Below, in pieces: positions 40,122 through 52,200 of a DNA stretch of 64,000 nucleotides. Location: the NCBI GenBank assembly GCA_900708905.1, contig CAADRB010000065.1, positions 358,232-422,231 on the forward strand. The letters run 5' to 3'. Under the pieces are notes generated by a model. That model saw only the letters and a program-made list of their open reading frames with translations, did no database searches and had not been told where the DNA came from. How positions within the stretch are numbered: position 1 is the stretch's first letter; each line of letters opens with the position of its first letter. The position numbers and the translations under genes are program-made. Origin of the DNA: Hymenolepis diminuta. Its lineage: Eukaryota > Platyhelminthes > Cestoda > Cyclophyllidea > Hymenolepididae.

Positions 40122-40902
40122 CTGAAAGCTTTAGAATGATTTAAATGTTAGAATTTGCATCGTGGAGCTCAGAACTGAAAACAGCTTGGAACGAATAAAG
40201 GGAAATGAAATGAGTAAGAATTATGCAATAAATTGAGAATTTATACACTAATATCAACGGTCTTTGAATGAAAGTCGCCCTTGCCACGAAAGATATACGG
40301 ATTTATAGCCTTTGTTTGAAAGAGAATCGAAAGGACTTCGGTCCAAGAAATTCGCAGTTTTCTCAGTTATTTGTAAATATAAATAAAAATTAACATTCGT
40401 TAAATAATACAATTTAAAAATATTTGAGTTGAAAATTTTTTGATATCAGCGCTTGCCAACTTGGTACATTTCAGTGTTTCTTGCCCAATTTGTAATTAAA
40501 ATTTAAGTTATATTTTAATTACGATGTTTAATAATTTGATTTCCTCGAATTTCTGCTTTTTCTACTCTTCTGAGTTAAAATTATGTAAGCTACTAAATAC
40601 AATGTATGAATATTCTGCCCTTTCAAACTCAGACAAAGAGTAATTGGGGTGGCAAGACAGTTTCGAATTTGTTACTAATTTAATTAAATAAGAAATAAAA
40701 TGATTGTAAAGTGCATAAGTAAGTTGATATAATTAATGTGCTTAAAGGTTCTGAGGCGCACTCATTTTGAGTAAATGTAGCTTATGGAGCTCTGATAGCT
40801 CAACCTTTTTAGCTATCTCATTTCTACTACGTTAGAACCATAAGCTTCTGAATATCATCAATAACACTTTGCCTTCTCAAAAATTAAATAAAATTAACAA
40901 TG

Positions 40903-41082
40903 AAATGGCAGGACCGGCTCATCATGACTGAAAATCAGTCAACAGGCACTGAACACTGAAGACAGGCATTCGATGCAATCTAAGGAGCGAATCGTGAACT
41001 TTCACTCTTGGAACGTGAGATACCCATTTTGCAAATATTCTACAACCATCAAATGAATTAGGATTCTTTGATATCTTGACAA
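40903..41082 (+). repeat. Dispersed repeat family R2, copy 2
   Basis: Aligns with 22475-22655 in the same orientation: GGCAGGACCGGCTCATCATGA, TTGGAACGTGAGA, ATTCTACAACCATCAAATGAATTAGGATTCTTTGATATCTTGA. No coding potential. Confidence 0.55.
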
Positions 41083-42639
41083 TGGTCCCATTAATAGTAA
41101 TAGTTGTAACCTATTGAAGTTTATATTTGAAGCCTCCAGACAATATGTTACCATTTTGAAGGTTCAAAATGAAGAAAAAGTTCATTATTTTATAATGGAT
41201 TTAAAATATCCAGGAAACAGAACATTAACTCAAATCCAACAGTCCCCATCCATTTACAGTCGTGATTGTAACATTTTAATGGACTTTAGAGCAAATTTGG
41301 CACCAACAGTGAAGTAGATTTCAAAAGTAAAATCATTTAAACAAAAAATAAACTTGTTACGCTTACTTCAACACTTTCCGTTCTGTAGTAGAATGCATTC
41401 ATAATATTCCGTTTTGATTAATATTCCGTAAGCACCACATAACATGAATATGGAATGAGAGTGGTGTGACATAGTGGTAGTTGCAGCGGAGACTTTAAAA
41501 TTCTCATATAATTCTATCGCTATAGTTACCATTGTTTCTCGAAATTAGGGACCAAGTGCTTTCTGTTTTTTAAAATGACAGTTGAAGTTTGAATGGTAAC
41601 TTCCTGAATAAGAGTACAGTAGGCTAAATTGTGAATAGCTCCCAATTTATGGTTCAAGAGTTATTAAGACGCTGCACAGTGAACAAGGAGGCTAAACTCC
41701 CGACTCTAAAATGGAGACTTTGAATTTTGGGTGAAAATTTTGAACTCTATCAATATATTTCGATCACAGACGTTGGAGATGCAAAATTGTGGGTGTATCA
41801 ATTTAAGATTCTGTCTCCGTGAATTTTTGTAAGTTGAAAATCCAATTAATCACTACACTTGAAGGATTGGTTTCTAAATTTATACTGAGGGAATAACTGA
41901 AAATTCACTTGTAAGTTTATGGCGTTTTTTCAGTAATTATCACAATGAAGGAATATATTTGAGAAAAAAATGTAAGCCCTACAAGGTAATGCATTTTTGA
42001 CTCAGGATAGTGAAGGCTGACTTTCTGCATGCTTCTCAAAAAGTATTTTCGAACCATGTGTCAACTTAACCGTTTTGATCATTTTTACAGATCTCGAATA
42101 TTTGCGTAACCCGAAGGTTATCAGTGCATTTCACTCATCTCGGAATAAATCTCTGCATATCAATTGTCAACCTACATTCACCACCGTCTTGCGATGAACT
42201 AGCTAATCTCCTTGTGTTATTTTACACTCCGGTTCCTATACACTCGGTGCAGACACTAGGTTCCCCCAAACTATCTATCACGTACTTCTATTGTTGTCGG
42301 ACAGCATACTTTAATCTACTCTCAACTCTTGGCATTGTGATTCTTGAAGGCTTTTATCTATTGTTAGTCGCTATTCATGGTCTAGCTTTGATAATCAACT
42401 GACCCTACCCAACTTCAAACAACGGCCAATAAATATATGAAAATATCATGGGAAACTGTTAAAGGTAGAAATTTAATGAAATGAAAATGACCACCTAATA
42501 ATTGACTTCAGGAGCTATGCTTCTGGGGCACACTTTGCTATAACTTACTTGCATGAAAATGTAAATAATCGTTCCTTGTTACACTCTTTTAAAATACGGT
42601 GTTTTCATTTATCCAAGTAGAGATAATCTTTAATGGCAC

Positions 42640-42940
42640 AATAGTACTAAGGGCGTCCGATAGCAACAAGCTAAAAGTTCTCCTTAATACTACGAGAAGG
42701 CTTTTTTAAGAATTAAACTCCCGCAAAGCCATGACATTTAAAGATCTAGCCCAGCAAATTGCTCTCGGAAAACCCGCGACCAAGCTTTAACGAAGAAGAC
42801 TTCGCCTTTGGGCTGCTATAAAAGGCTTCCGAAATCTTTCATCTCAAAGCTTCTTTTGAGTCATCAGATTCCAGTGATAATTAAAAAGAAAGCTTAAACA
42901 AAATCGTGGCATAGGCAAAGTGTCCGAGTCTCCAAGGTAG
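42640..42940 (+). repeat. Dispersed repeat family R3, copy 1
   Basis: Begins ACTAAGGGCGTCCGATAGCAA and aligns with 60900-61180 over most of its length (AGCCCAGCAAATT, CTTTGGGCTGCTATAAAAGGCTTCC, TTTTGAGTCATCAGATTCCA). A shorter third copy starts near 62610. Class unknown. Confidence 0.65.
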
Positions 42941-44930
42941 ACTTTGGTTTGAATGAGGTGTCAGAGTGAAACAATCAACGGCATCAATTCCAGTCTCTAT
43001 TACTGCAAATCTCTAACTGAAGAGAATTCGAGCAAAAATGGGAAAATATGAAGCTGCCAACTGCATCCGAATGCATGTCGGACAGAAAGCAATGCTCTTG
43101 CATTATCGACAGGATACCTACTCCTCGGGCCCAATGATCAGCAATGAACTCCAGTGTCCAATGACAGGTCTCAGAATGCCACCCTCAGAGTTGATATCAG
43201 ATTTTGTACGAGCTTCTAAAAAGATTGTTTAAGAAACAGTGAAACATGTTCTTCGAACTGAGAAGAGATTTAGTTAACACTATTCCCATGGAAAAACTCC
43301 CCTACCCTTTCCCAATTCAATTCCTCACACCTGTCTGTGCATTCGCTTATCCGATTTGCATATTGTACGCTACCTTATTAATAAAATGTTACTTTTTATT
43401 AAACACCAAATGAAGCTGCAAGCTTTTAATTAAACAAATTTTCCGCATTTTATTTTTCACATAAAATTCACGAGGGATACAAATTCTTTGAAGTGTTTAA
43501 TCTTCCAGTGCCTTTGAAACGAAATTAGAGTATCATTTATCAATTAAAAGGGGATAATTTGATGAAATATTGTACTTTTAGAAGAAAGCGTTTTTCAAAT
43601 CTTCAGGAGGAATTTGCAGAACAAATTTCATATTATTATCATTTTCAAAAGCATTTATGCCTTAAAAATACCGTTTCCTATTGTACTTCTCTTATGGTAA
43701 ATATTTAATTGATTAATTCTTATGGAGATTAATTATATTAATTACAAATAAAAATCGGCCTCAGATTATTCTAAAGCATATATCTCAATTGATACAAAAC
43801 TAAAAAGCACAGAATCATCAAGTCCTTTCACAGTGTCAAAGGAAGGATTTTTGAGAGAAACATTTCGAGAAAGGACGAGATTTCGTGGTAAACTTTGTTG
43901 CTTTCACTGAAACATTACCTATTTAATGCTATCTATCAATTCTAATTGGTAAAAGTAAAAAATTAAGATTTTTTTTCAATTCAGTGATATTTTCGCCGAT
44001 TTAAAATCTCTTCGCAAATGAAACTGTTTGAAAGTTAATATTCCATCACTAAATATTACAAGACTTGAAACTACAAAGCAAGTGCACAAAGCAGCATCAA
44101 AACTATAAGATTCATTATAATGAATTATTTCCTTTTAATTAATTTGGGGTGAAGAACATTTGAGTTATTGAATTCATTTTTCGGAATTTCGGGTTCTAAT
44201 GTGGTGCAAAATAGGATTGAACTAATTTATAATGAAATAAATAAAATCAATTAAATAAACATGATCAAAAGGATTAGAAAAGTTTAAAATTAAAAATTCT
44301 TTTTCTTCCATTTGATACACAGCTATTGGTCTTTTTTTATGGCAAACATTCAATGTTATAAGTACGTCAAACTTTTTCCCTAAAATTTATTCGGCAGAGG
44401 AAATTCTTATTAAGTAATTATTATGTAACCATTAAAAAATATTGAAAGTGTCAAATACGGTGTATTTAATTGAAATTTTAATACAATTACTCATTTAGGA
44501 ACTATTTAACTTTAAAATATACTTACATGAGAAAAATCATGAAAAAACACGAGAGTAAAATGTGCAAATATCCATTATAGTGGATTCGCAACATATTAAA
44601 AAATTATTATTTAATTACTTACTAAATATTGTAATTGATTTTCTAACAATTATTTTATACAAATTGTACTCTCATGCATCAATTGCAAAAACTTGTGTAC
44701 TTTCAAGGTTAACTGACTCACTAAGTAACGTAATTAAAATTTACAGTGGGAAGTTTTCCTATATATAAAGTGGAAATATTTATTGAATTGTATAGAAGTG
44801 ATCCAACTTTTAGGTTCTTGTTGAAAATAGGTAAAAATAGCGTTTAATCAAATTAAATATTTTACATTTTTTTGGAAATTTATTATCATTTTCTTTAATA
44901 ACTTCCCACTTGTCCTTTAATAAAGCTGCA

Positions 44931-45180
44931 GCTACCCAGACTCAGAGAAAAAGAAAACAGGCCACTTATTTCTCAAACAACGGTTCTTATGTGAAAAAAA
45001 AGATATATCTATGTAGGCATGGGTATGTGACAAATGATTGGCTGCCTTGATAGCCAATAATCGTAGCGATTGCTCTTCCTCAAGTGGTCTTACACATCCT
45101 GGGAATTTAATGATCGATAATATAGAGCATGAAAGATGAAGCTTGCGAATTCCTCTTGAATGCAACCAAAATAATCGATT
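44931..45180 (-). repeat. Dispersed repeat family R4, copy 2
   Basis: Reverse-complement counterpart of 36236-36474, sharing ATTATTGGCTATCAAGGCAGCCAATCATTTGTCAC and flanking words. The 77-codon frame across it is explained by the repeat rather than by a gene. Confidence 0.65.
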
Positions 45181-47072
45181 TGGCCTCCTGACAGTTCCAT
45201 TACGATAATTTCATAACTATAAAATTTATGACAGCCGTTCTCTGGCATCATTTCGGTCTTTAAAATAATAAATTATGGTTTCGAAGTTAATTATTCCGGA
45301 AAATTCATTTTTAAATCAAGAAAACTGATTCAAAATGCATTTTGTCTATGATATAATTATTTAAATGACTAAAGACTAAGTCATCATGTTTTAAATAAAG
45401 GAGAAGTTTAAAATAACCAACTATTTAAATTGCTCCTTTTAAACGCTGCAAGGAGCAAGTTTTCACTGATTAATATTATCGTAATATAACAGGAGAATGT
45501 TGCATTTTCAATAATTGATCAATTTCTATTGAAATTTATTGAATTTTTTACTTATTGTCGTAATTAATTTTCTAAACTAGTTTGAATTACATAACTGTCT
45601 ATATAAAAAGGTCATTATATTGGTGATAAATACCTCATCTCAATTTAAATTGAAAATGAAAGTTTGCATGCTACTTATTAATACGTTTATGCAATAAGTC
45701 AGATCATGTCCTTTGATATGTTGAATAACGGTGCCCTTGTCTTCCAGGGGAGTAGAATTCTCAGTAAGTCAGGCTTATTAATTCAATTCAGTTTTATCAA
45801 TCCTAATCTGTTCAGTCTTACTTTAGGGAAATATGCCCAAGAAACTGAATTTTTAAGGTAGATGCAGGCGATAGCACAAGCATGGTTTAGAATGGTTATG
45901 ATAAGAATGCAGATAGAAACTGGCCAATGATTTTTGAAAGGGGACCTGAATCAGATCCCAGGGTTCGTCAACTTCATGCAAATCTCGGAGATATCTACTT
46001 AAAACGTATTAGTATCTCCTTTTTCTACCCAGACTAAGAGAGACAATAAGAGTGGAGTTTGTTATGGAAAATGTTTCCCTTCTATCATTCGTGAAGTATT
46101 CCTCCTAAACTAATATGACCTCATATTATCACTATCTTCTCTCATGGTTATGAACGGCCTTTAGACGGAAGCAGTTCGAGGAAGGATGCTATGAAACATT
46201 CTTTATTTTAATTGACTGTCAGTTTAAATGAGTAAATGAATGTAATAATTCGAAAGAATATATAAAATATTTTAAAGTAGAGTGCACTTCTTTCCGTGGA
46301 AATCATTATGATTTATGAGCCTGAATATCAATAAACAGAATATTAATTTATTTAGATTTTATTGTCATTATGCCAATATTTTCTTCAGCAATTGAGGTCA
46401 AACTTTAGGCACTTGTGGAGTGATTGAGCCTAGCCAATAATAAAACAAAAATTCTACCAATCATACGCTCAGGACTTTGGACTGTATCTATTGATTAACA
46501 ATTCGAATTAATTCGTTATTAGTTATTACTATTAAGCTGTCTTTGGTGGACGAAAGAGGGGTATGGCTAGCATTTCAATTTTCAGGAACTATTTACTCAT
46601 TTCTGAATACTGTAAGCATGGAGCTTAAGTCGAAAATCAGGGGAGCCAGGCAAATGAAATATTGCTGTAACAACTTTACAAAACAAAACGAAACAATAGA
46701 ATGACAAAAAAGTGGAGGTCTCTCGATTGTATGAAATTACTATGCTATTTTTATCCACTTTTACCTTATTTTTACGTGAACTATGGTGCTTTTTCCTGTG
46801 ATATAAAATAAAATATATCTGCAAAGTTTTAGTTGTTTAATTTTAACAATATTATCCGTGTTTATATTCGATAAACCGACTGGATCAACAGTATGAATAA
46901 ATTTGTTAACTAAAATTAAAATATAAATAAATATAGAGCAAATATAAATATACTTAAATATAAAATTAAAGTAAACTCTAAATTTTTACATGCTTTATAC
47001 GTGTTATCGTTAATCATTTTAAAATGTTACGTATTTGTTTGAATTAGCTAATAACGTAATTTTTAAACATTA

Positions 47073-47448
47073 TGCAGCGGATGCTACACCAGTAAGTCTT
47101 TTTGCAATACCTAAGTAATCCTCCTAAGCAGCCCAAATAGCCTCTATCAGAGTCCTCCATTATCAATTTGCTCTCAAAATTAGCTAGACTATGCCTACTG
47201 GTTAAACCAAGAAGGGTGTTGAGTGGAGAGTGTTTACTGCTCACTCATTTAATTTTTCGTTGTGAAAAAACTTAGTCATTAAATACAAAACCGCGCTGGG
47301 CTGCAGGGATCTTCATTGCTGATTGGCTGAGGAGGCCTCTACACATACGCCGCGCTTGTTCTCTATCCGACCGGTTACATACCCGTACTTTCCAGAATGT
47401 TCTAGCGCACATGATTTAATCTGCCATATTAGCGTTGTTAACTCCACA
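47073..47448 (-). mobile_element. 376-bp LTR-like element, copy C
   Basis: On the minus strand it starts TGTGGAGTTAACAACGC and ends GTAGCATCCGCTGCA. Perfect 4-bp duplications flank it (ATTA at 47069-47072 and 47449-47452). It shares CAGAATGTTCTAGCGCAC, GTATGTAACCGGT, AGCCAATCAG, GTATTTAATGACTAAG and GGCATAGTCTAGCTAATTTTG with the other copies. It is in the orientation opposite to copies A and B and outside any gene I can define. Confidence 0.8.
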
Positions 47449-48394
47449 ATTATCTCATCTCCCAGTTGAAGACTTGGTGCTTAACAGAGAGGATTTCCAC
47501 TTCAGTTTTCGTCGTTTTACCGTGTTCTGGACTATTTGTTGAGACAGTATGCAATATGCTCTAATAAAAGGCATCCGAAGCAAACGTAAAAGATAGCGTC
47601 TCGGATTAGAAACTGTCTACGTGCCTGGGGTAAATACGACCTCAAGTAATTATTTGGTTTTGCTTGTATTAAGAATCAATGTCTGAATCAACTTGTTCGC
47701 TAAATTATAGAAAGAATTTATTGGAATGGTTATTTTATGAACTTCCAAACTTAGTCGTACCAACAAGTCCTTCAGTTAATGTTCTTTACGGATTAAACTT
47801 TTACCCATTGTATTTTGAAAACTTTTCTTCCAGCCGGTCAAATACGATTAGTTTCGTTTTTAATGCAACATTTTGTGGAGTTTTTTTCAGTTGTGTTAAA
47901 CAGTAAACAGCAAGCCATTTACTTGTTTGAGATAACTAATTAAGTAATTAAGTCAGAGTAGGGTCAATAAATGGTTCAGTTCAAATGACAGTTAATTACT
48001 GTTATGAAAATTAAATTAAATTAACTTCTTCTTTATCTATTTATGGATTAAACCAGATCGCGTTGTTGCGGTTTGAGTAACAACTAACTGCTGGCAACTA
48101 ACGGCAACAACAACAGTCACCAATTTGTAGATGTTTGAGTAAGGGCTGACAGCAATTGTGGAGCAGAACACCAAGAGTTGAATAGACCAAAATGTATTGA
48201 ATGAACCGCATTAAAGGATTCAAGAGGGTAAGAGAGATGAGGAACGAAGACAGTTAGAAGACAGTGTAGGAGGTGCGAATGACAAGCGTATGTTTGCGTG
48301 TATGTGTATGTGGATATGAAAAGCAGTTTAAATGAGTCATTTGGGTAAGGACATAGGTGGGGTGTTTCTAATGTAACGGGACGGTTATAGACAA

Positions 48395-48405
48395 GGGGGG
48401 GGGGG
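48395..48405. repeat. Run of 11 G
   Basis: An uninterrupted poly-G run in a G-rich segment that also contains TGTATGTGTATGTGG. The 120-codon minus-strand frame over 48117-48479 is a product of this skewed composition and not a believable gene. Confidence 0.85.
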
Positions 48406-48524
48406 ATGAGTACCATGAACAGATGGAACGGCTCATGACATCGTCGTGGGGAAGCTGAGCCTTTGCAATGCTCATTCAAGGACCACTAAATTAGCTTATT
48501 ATGCTAATAACAAATAATCCATTT

Positions 48525-48615
48525 AAGGCCACACGATGGTTACCTACAAAGCTTGGGGTTACGGTAGGGCCAATCACTTCAAGCACTCCAGCTACCGATC
48601 CCAAAATATGCACAA
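48525..48615 (+). repeat. Dispersed repeat family R5, copy 2
   Basis: ACACGATGGTTACC, GGGGTTACGGTAGGG, CACTTCAAG and GATCCCAAAA occur in the same order as at 2520-2640. Limits are approximate. Confidence 0.4.
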
Positions 48616-49202
48616 ATTAGGGGTAGAGGAAAGAGGGAACTAATGTTAAGATTCCAGAACCCTATTTAGCGATATCCAGTTACCTCAGGCGAACTGTGCA
48701 CTAAGGTTATTCATTAGTTCGAATAAACAATTTTGCAATTAAACCTCGTTTCCAATAAAAAGAGGAAACCAGCATAATGGAAAATATTTATATACTCGAG
48801 GGTAAATATTTCATAAATTCATTTCTTCTTTGACACTTTCATACTCAATTTGAGTTAAATTATTCTCTCTGCTGTTCAGATATTTCTCGAAATTAAAAAC
48901 CACACAATCTCGTGTTCATGTATGAAGAGTACTTATTGTCCACATAAATTGAAATTGTCTGATTCCTATAATAATTCCCTCGGAACGTTTGAAGTCTCAA
49001 ATATTTTCAAACGCTCATATTGAGGAAAGAACTGGAACGGAGGTGCCTTTTTGATGAGGGATTTGCGTTGCGCCACTCTTTTCCTGACCAATGATGACTA
49101 CTTGCTGTATGGTTACAAAATAAGTTTGCTTTAGAATATTTCCAGGCTCGAGTTTAACCCTTACCTAATAAACATGAGCAAAATAAAATACACGGGAAGA
49201 GA

Positions 49203-49208
49203 TTTATT
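49203..49208 (-). terminator. Polyadenylation signal of UTP20
   Basis: AATAAA on the minus strand, about 85 nt beyond the UTP20 stop codon. Confidence 0.6.
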
Positions 49209-49292
49209 TATCAATTTACTCAAATATATACCTTATACACACAAAAGGGATTTGAAGCAAAAATGAGTACACAATCTGGAGTGAAAGGAGAT

Positions 49293-52200
49293 TTACACAG
49301 CTTTTTTCACCTTCTTTCTTGGCGGCGGCATAGTTGATTCCACTGGTTCCTCAGCTGGTCTCAAGCCCACCGCCAGTCTGACAGCCTTCTTTGTCTTCAT
49401 ATTCTCTCGTTTCCTCGCCAACCCTCGCGTGGACCAAGCATACAACATCGACATACCTCCCGCCGCACCATTCATCAGTTCCTTTGCCAGTCGCGTGTCC
49501 GTCGACTCGATGAGATTGATCAAATTATCCGCCGCAGAAATCTCAATCATCGAAATGTTGGCAAGCCGTTGGGCCGCCTCGTGTGCTGTCAATTCTCCAG
49601 AGAAGAGTGCCCGGCGAATCTTCGCTTGGGACTTTCGCCTACGAGCTTTCGCCCTCTTGGAATCAACCTTAGCTAGTCGAGAAGCAATCTTTCGAACCAT
49701 TGCCGATGATTCTCCATCGGTGCCTTGAGTAGTACTGACACCCTCCTCTGGTAAAGCAACGCTAGCTGTAGCGATAAAGGCTAGCCTCTCCTTTTGTTTG
49801 GACTCTCTTGCTAGTAGACGCAGAGCAGAACGAAGATAAAGGATACTAGCGCTAGTAGAACTAGCCATCTCCTCCTCATTTTCCTCCTCAACATACTTTC
49901 TCTTTTTACTCGTCATGAGACTGACAATCTCTATATGACTTGGTTTGGGCAACCTAAGTAGTAAACCAACAGTTAATTTGAGGGCAATGATTCGACGACT
50001 GAATGATGACTTTTGATTATTCAGTTCGTTTAAAGACAAACGGTTAGCTGTCCTGAAGATCTTGAGAACTTGTTTAATTGCTCCGAAAGCATTGAGGAAT
50101 TGACCAAGGCAGATCAGGTTCGACAGCACCTATAAATGAATGTAAATGCATTATATTACTGATGTTGGAATTAAGGGGAGAGGATGAAAATCTAGAAACT
50201 TGCAGCATTAGAGTAGTCTTCGGACATTTGCTCGGAGTCCATTTCCAATTGACTTAGAGAATCGTTCAAAATCGCTGTCAACTAAAAGATGAAACAAGAT
50301 TGCTGTATTAGTCACTGAAATAACCTTAAGCGAAAAGCCAAGTTGATTAAATTTGTGCTGGCTGCAAACACTAGCCAATAATGACAAGTTATTGTGAAAA
50401 TAGGAAGGAATGAGCACACTCAATCCAATAAACATGCGTGGCTTGATATCGGCAAAGGCAAAGGTTTGTTAAATAGGTGACTATGAGAATATAAATGGTT
50501 ATAAGCCTTCCATTCTTGAAAACGAGTCCATTGTAATGGTCTCCCAATCGTCTTCCCATTTAAGCTCGAATGGAACTTAACTCTTCAACTATCTACAGAA
50601 AGGAAGTTCTCAAGGAATAAATTATCGATCATCGATTGAGGTAAAAAGAAATTCCTACTTATCACATCCTGAAACTCTTATCCGAGATACAAAACGAAAC
50701 TAATAATTTCAGTTCCCCTTTATTGAACTCAACTCAGCCAAACTTTTAAAAAGTCGATGCCGGTTTCAACCACCTGCACTTGGTTATGATAAGATGCAAG
50801 CCAACCCGTGGCATGACCAACCACGGAATTAAATCAGTCGGTCAACAAGTTCTGAATATTGTGGACATAATCTATGTGGGAATATGGACAAATTAAATTC
50901 TCCAGAATTCAAATGAAAAGAAACTTCTAAAGGCCTGACTTCATTTCCCAGTTCTTTTTGACCACTTCCCTGCTTCATATCTTATCAAACTTATCTGCTG
51001 TTTCCTTTATTTAAATGCATCCCCATGATCAAAATGTCGCATTATTTTAGTACTGTTATGTTCAAGAGAGCAACCTGGATATTATTCGGTGAGAAACTCA
51101 GTGTCATTAATCCTTTGATTTGTTACTCGAAATCTCACCTCTGCATAATTATAAGAAACAGACTAATACCTACCCTGGCTACAATCGATTTAGATTTACT
51201 AAAGAACGCAGACTTGAACTCGGGGGTTGTCATCAACTCTCCCTGGTTGGTCATTTCTGTCTTGATCAGACGATTAGCCACTCTAGCTGCCCATTCTCTG
51301 GCAGAAACAACAGGAGCTAGGAGAGTTGATCTTTCCAATGAATTCTCATCCTCAATCTGTTCACTGGTCTGCAGAAGGGTGGCAAACATCTCCTCTCTCG
51401 GGGTAGTCTTTTTACGTTCCACTTTGAGCAGAGCCCTCCAAATTGGAGTACAGTGAGTTGATGTTATAACCGACGGTTCAACATCATCTAGCAATCGATC
51501 AGTTAATCGAAGTCCCAGTTCGAGGCCACAGCTGACAAATGCGAAATGTAATTCTGGGGCAGATTTCGCTGGCGCAAAAGTGGGAAGGGTGGTTTCTGTT
51601 GAGTTTCCAAAATTTATACGGGACTCGACGACCTTGAGGGCCTCTGCAGAGATTTGCTCGGGTTTAATGAGTTCCTCATCTACATCAATATCTTTGTCAG
51701 AATCCTCATCATCCTGGCTTCTCTTCGTAGGTTCCTCATCTTCTTTCTCAAGGTCACTGAAAATGTCTTCGTCGGAGTCCTCGCCGCCATCGTTATCACC
51801 ATCATCGTCGCTGTAGAGACGGTTCTGAAAGTGCTGTGAGACATCTAATTCTTCTGCGTCAAGCCAACCATTATCTTCCCCGTTATCTCCTCCGCTGGTA
51901 GCTAACAATTAAAAACAAAACATTGATTCTTCGATAGACGAATTACAACCGTTAGTAACTAACAGGGTTTATAGAACCTCCAGCTATCCCATTTAATTTC
52001 TTCTAGCTCTAAAGTAGTTGAACCTCAGAATATAGAGATAAAAATTTTCCTTACGCTGGATAAATCTACCCACCCCGTCTCCTCAAGTGTTTTATTAAGA
52101 TCTCGTTTACCAGACCACTTGTGACCATTGAGCAATCATCACTACCTCAGCCTCTTATCTTACCCCCAGTGTTCTAAGATATTTCCAACTGTTACCTCTT

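Larger units (their letters stand above)
40122..47072. other. Repeat-bearing interval without a supported gene
   Basis: I searched the minus strand for the missing upstream exons of the coiled-coil gene. A strong donor-like GTAAGT at 44520-44525 (minus) has no clean open frame behind it. Repeats R2 (40903-41082), R3 (42640-42940) and R4 (44931-45180) occur here. The frame 43038-43232 (+, GKYEAANCIRMHVGQKAMLL...) has balanced composition and might be an exon or relic, but nothing links to it. Confidence 0.45.

Noticed and set aside
42124..42402. A 92-codon hydrophobic plus-strand frame
   Set aside because: It lies in a pyrimidine-rich tract that produces leucine/serine-rich frames by composition, with no start context or neighbouring exons.
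43038..43232. A 64-codon plus-strand frame beginning GKYEAANCIRMHVGQ
   Set aside because: Its amino-acid balance is plausible, but I found no linked exon or homologue, so it is mentioned only within the interval description.
48117..48479. A 120-codon minus-strand open frame
   Set aside because: It crosses the G11 run and GT-rich sequence, has low-complexity composition with no recognisable domain, and lies outside any splice-linked chain.
51025..51456. A 143-codon plus-strand open frame
   Set aside because: It is antisense to the well-supported UTP20 exon 51174-51901 and reflects that exon's codon structure.
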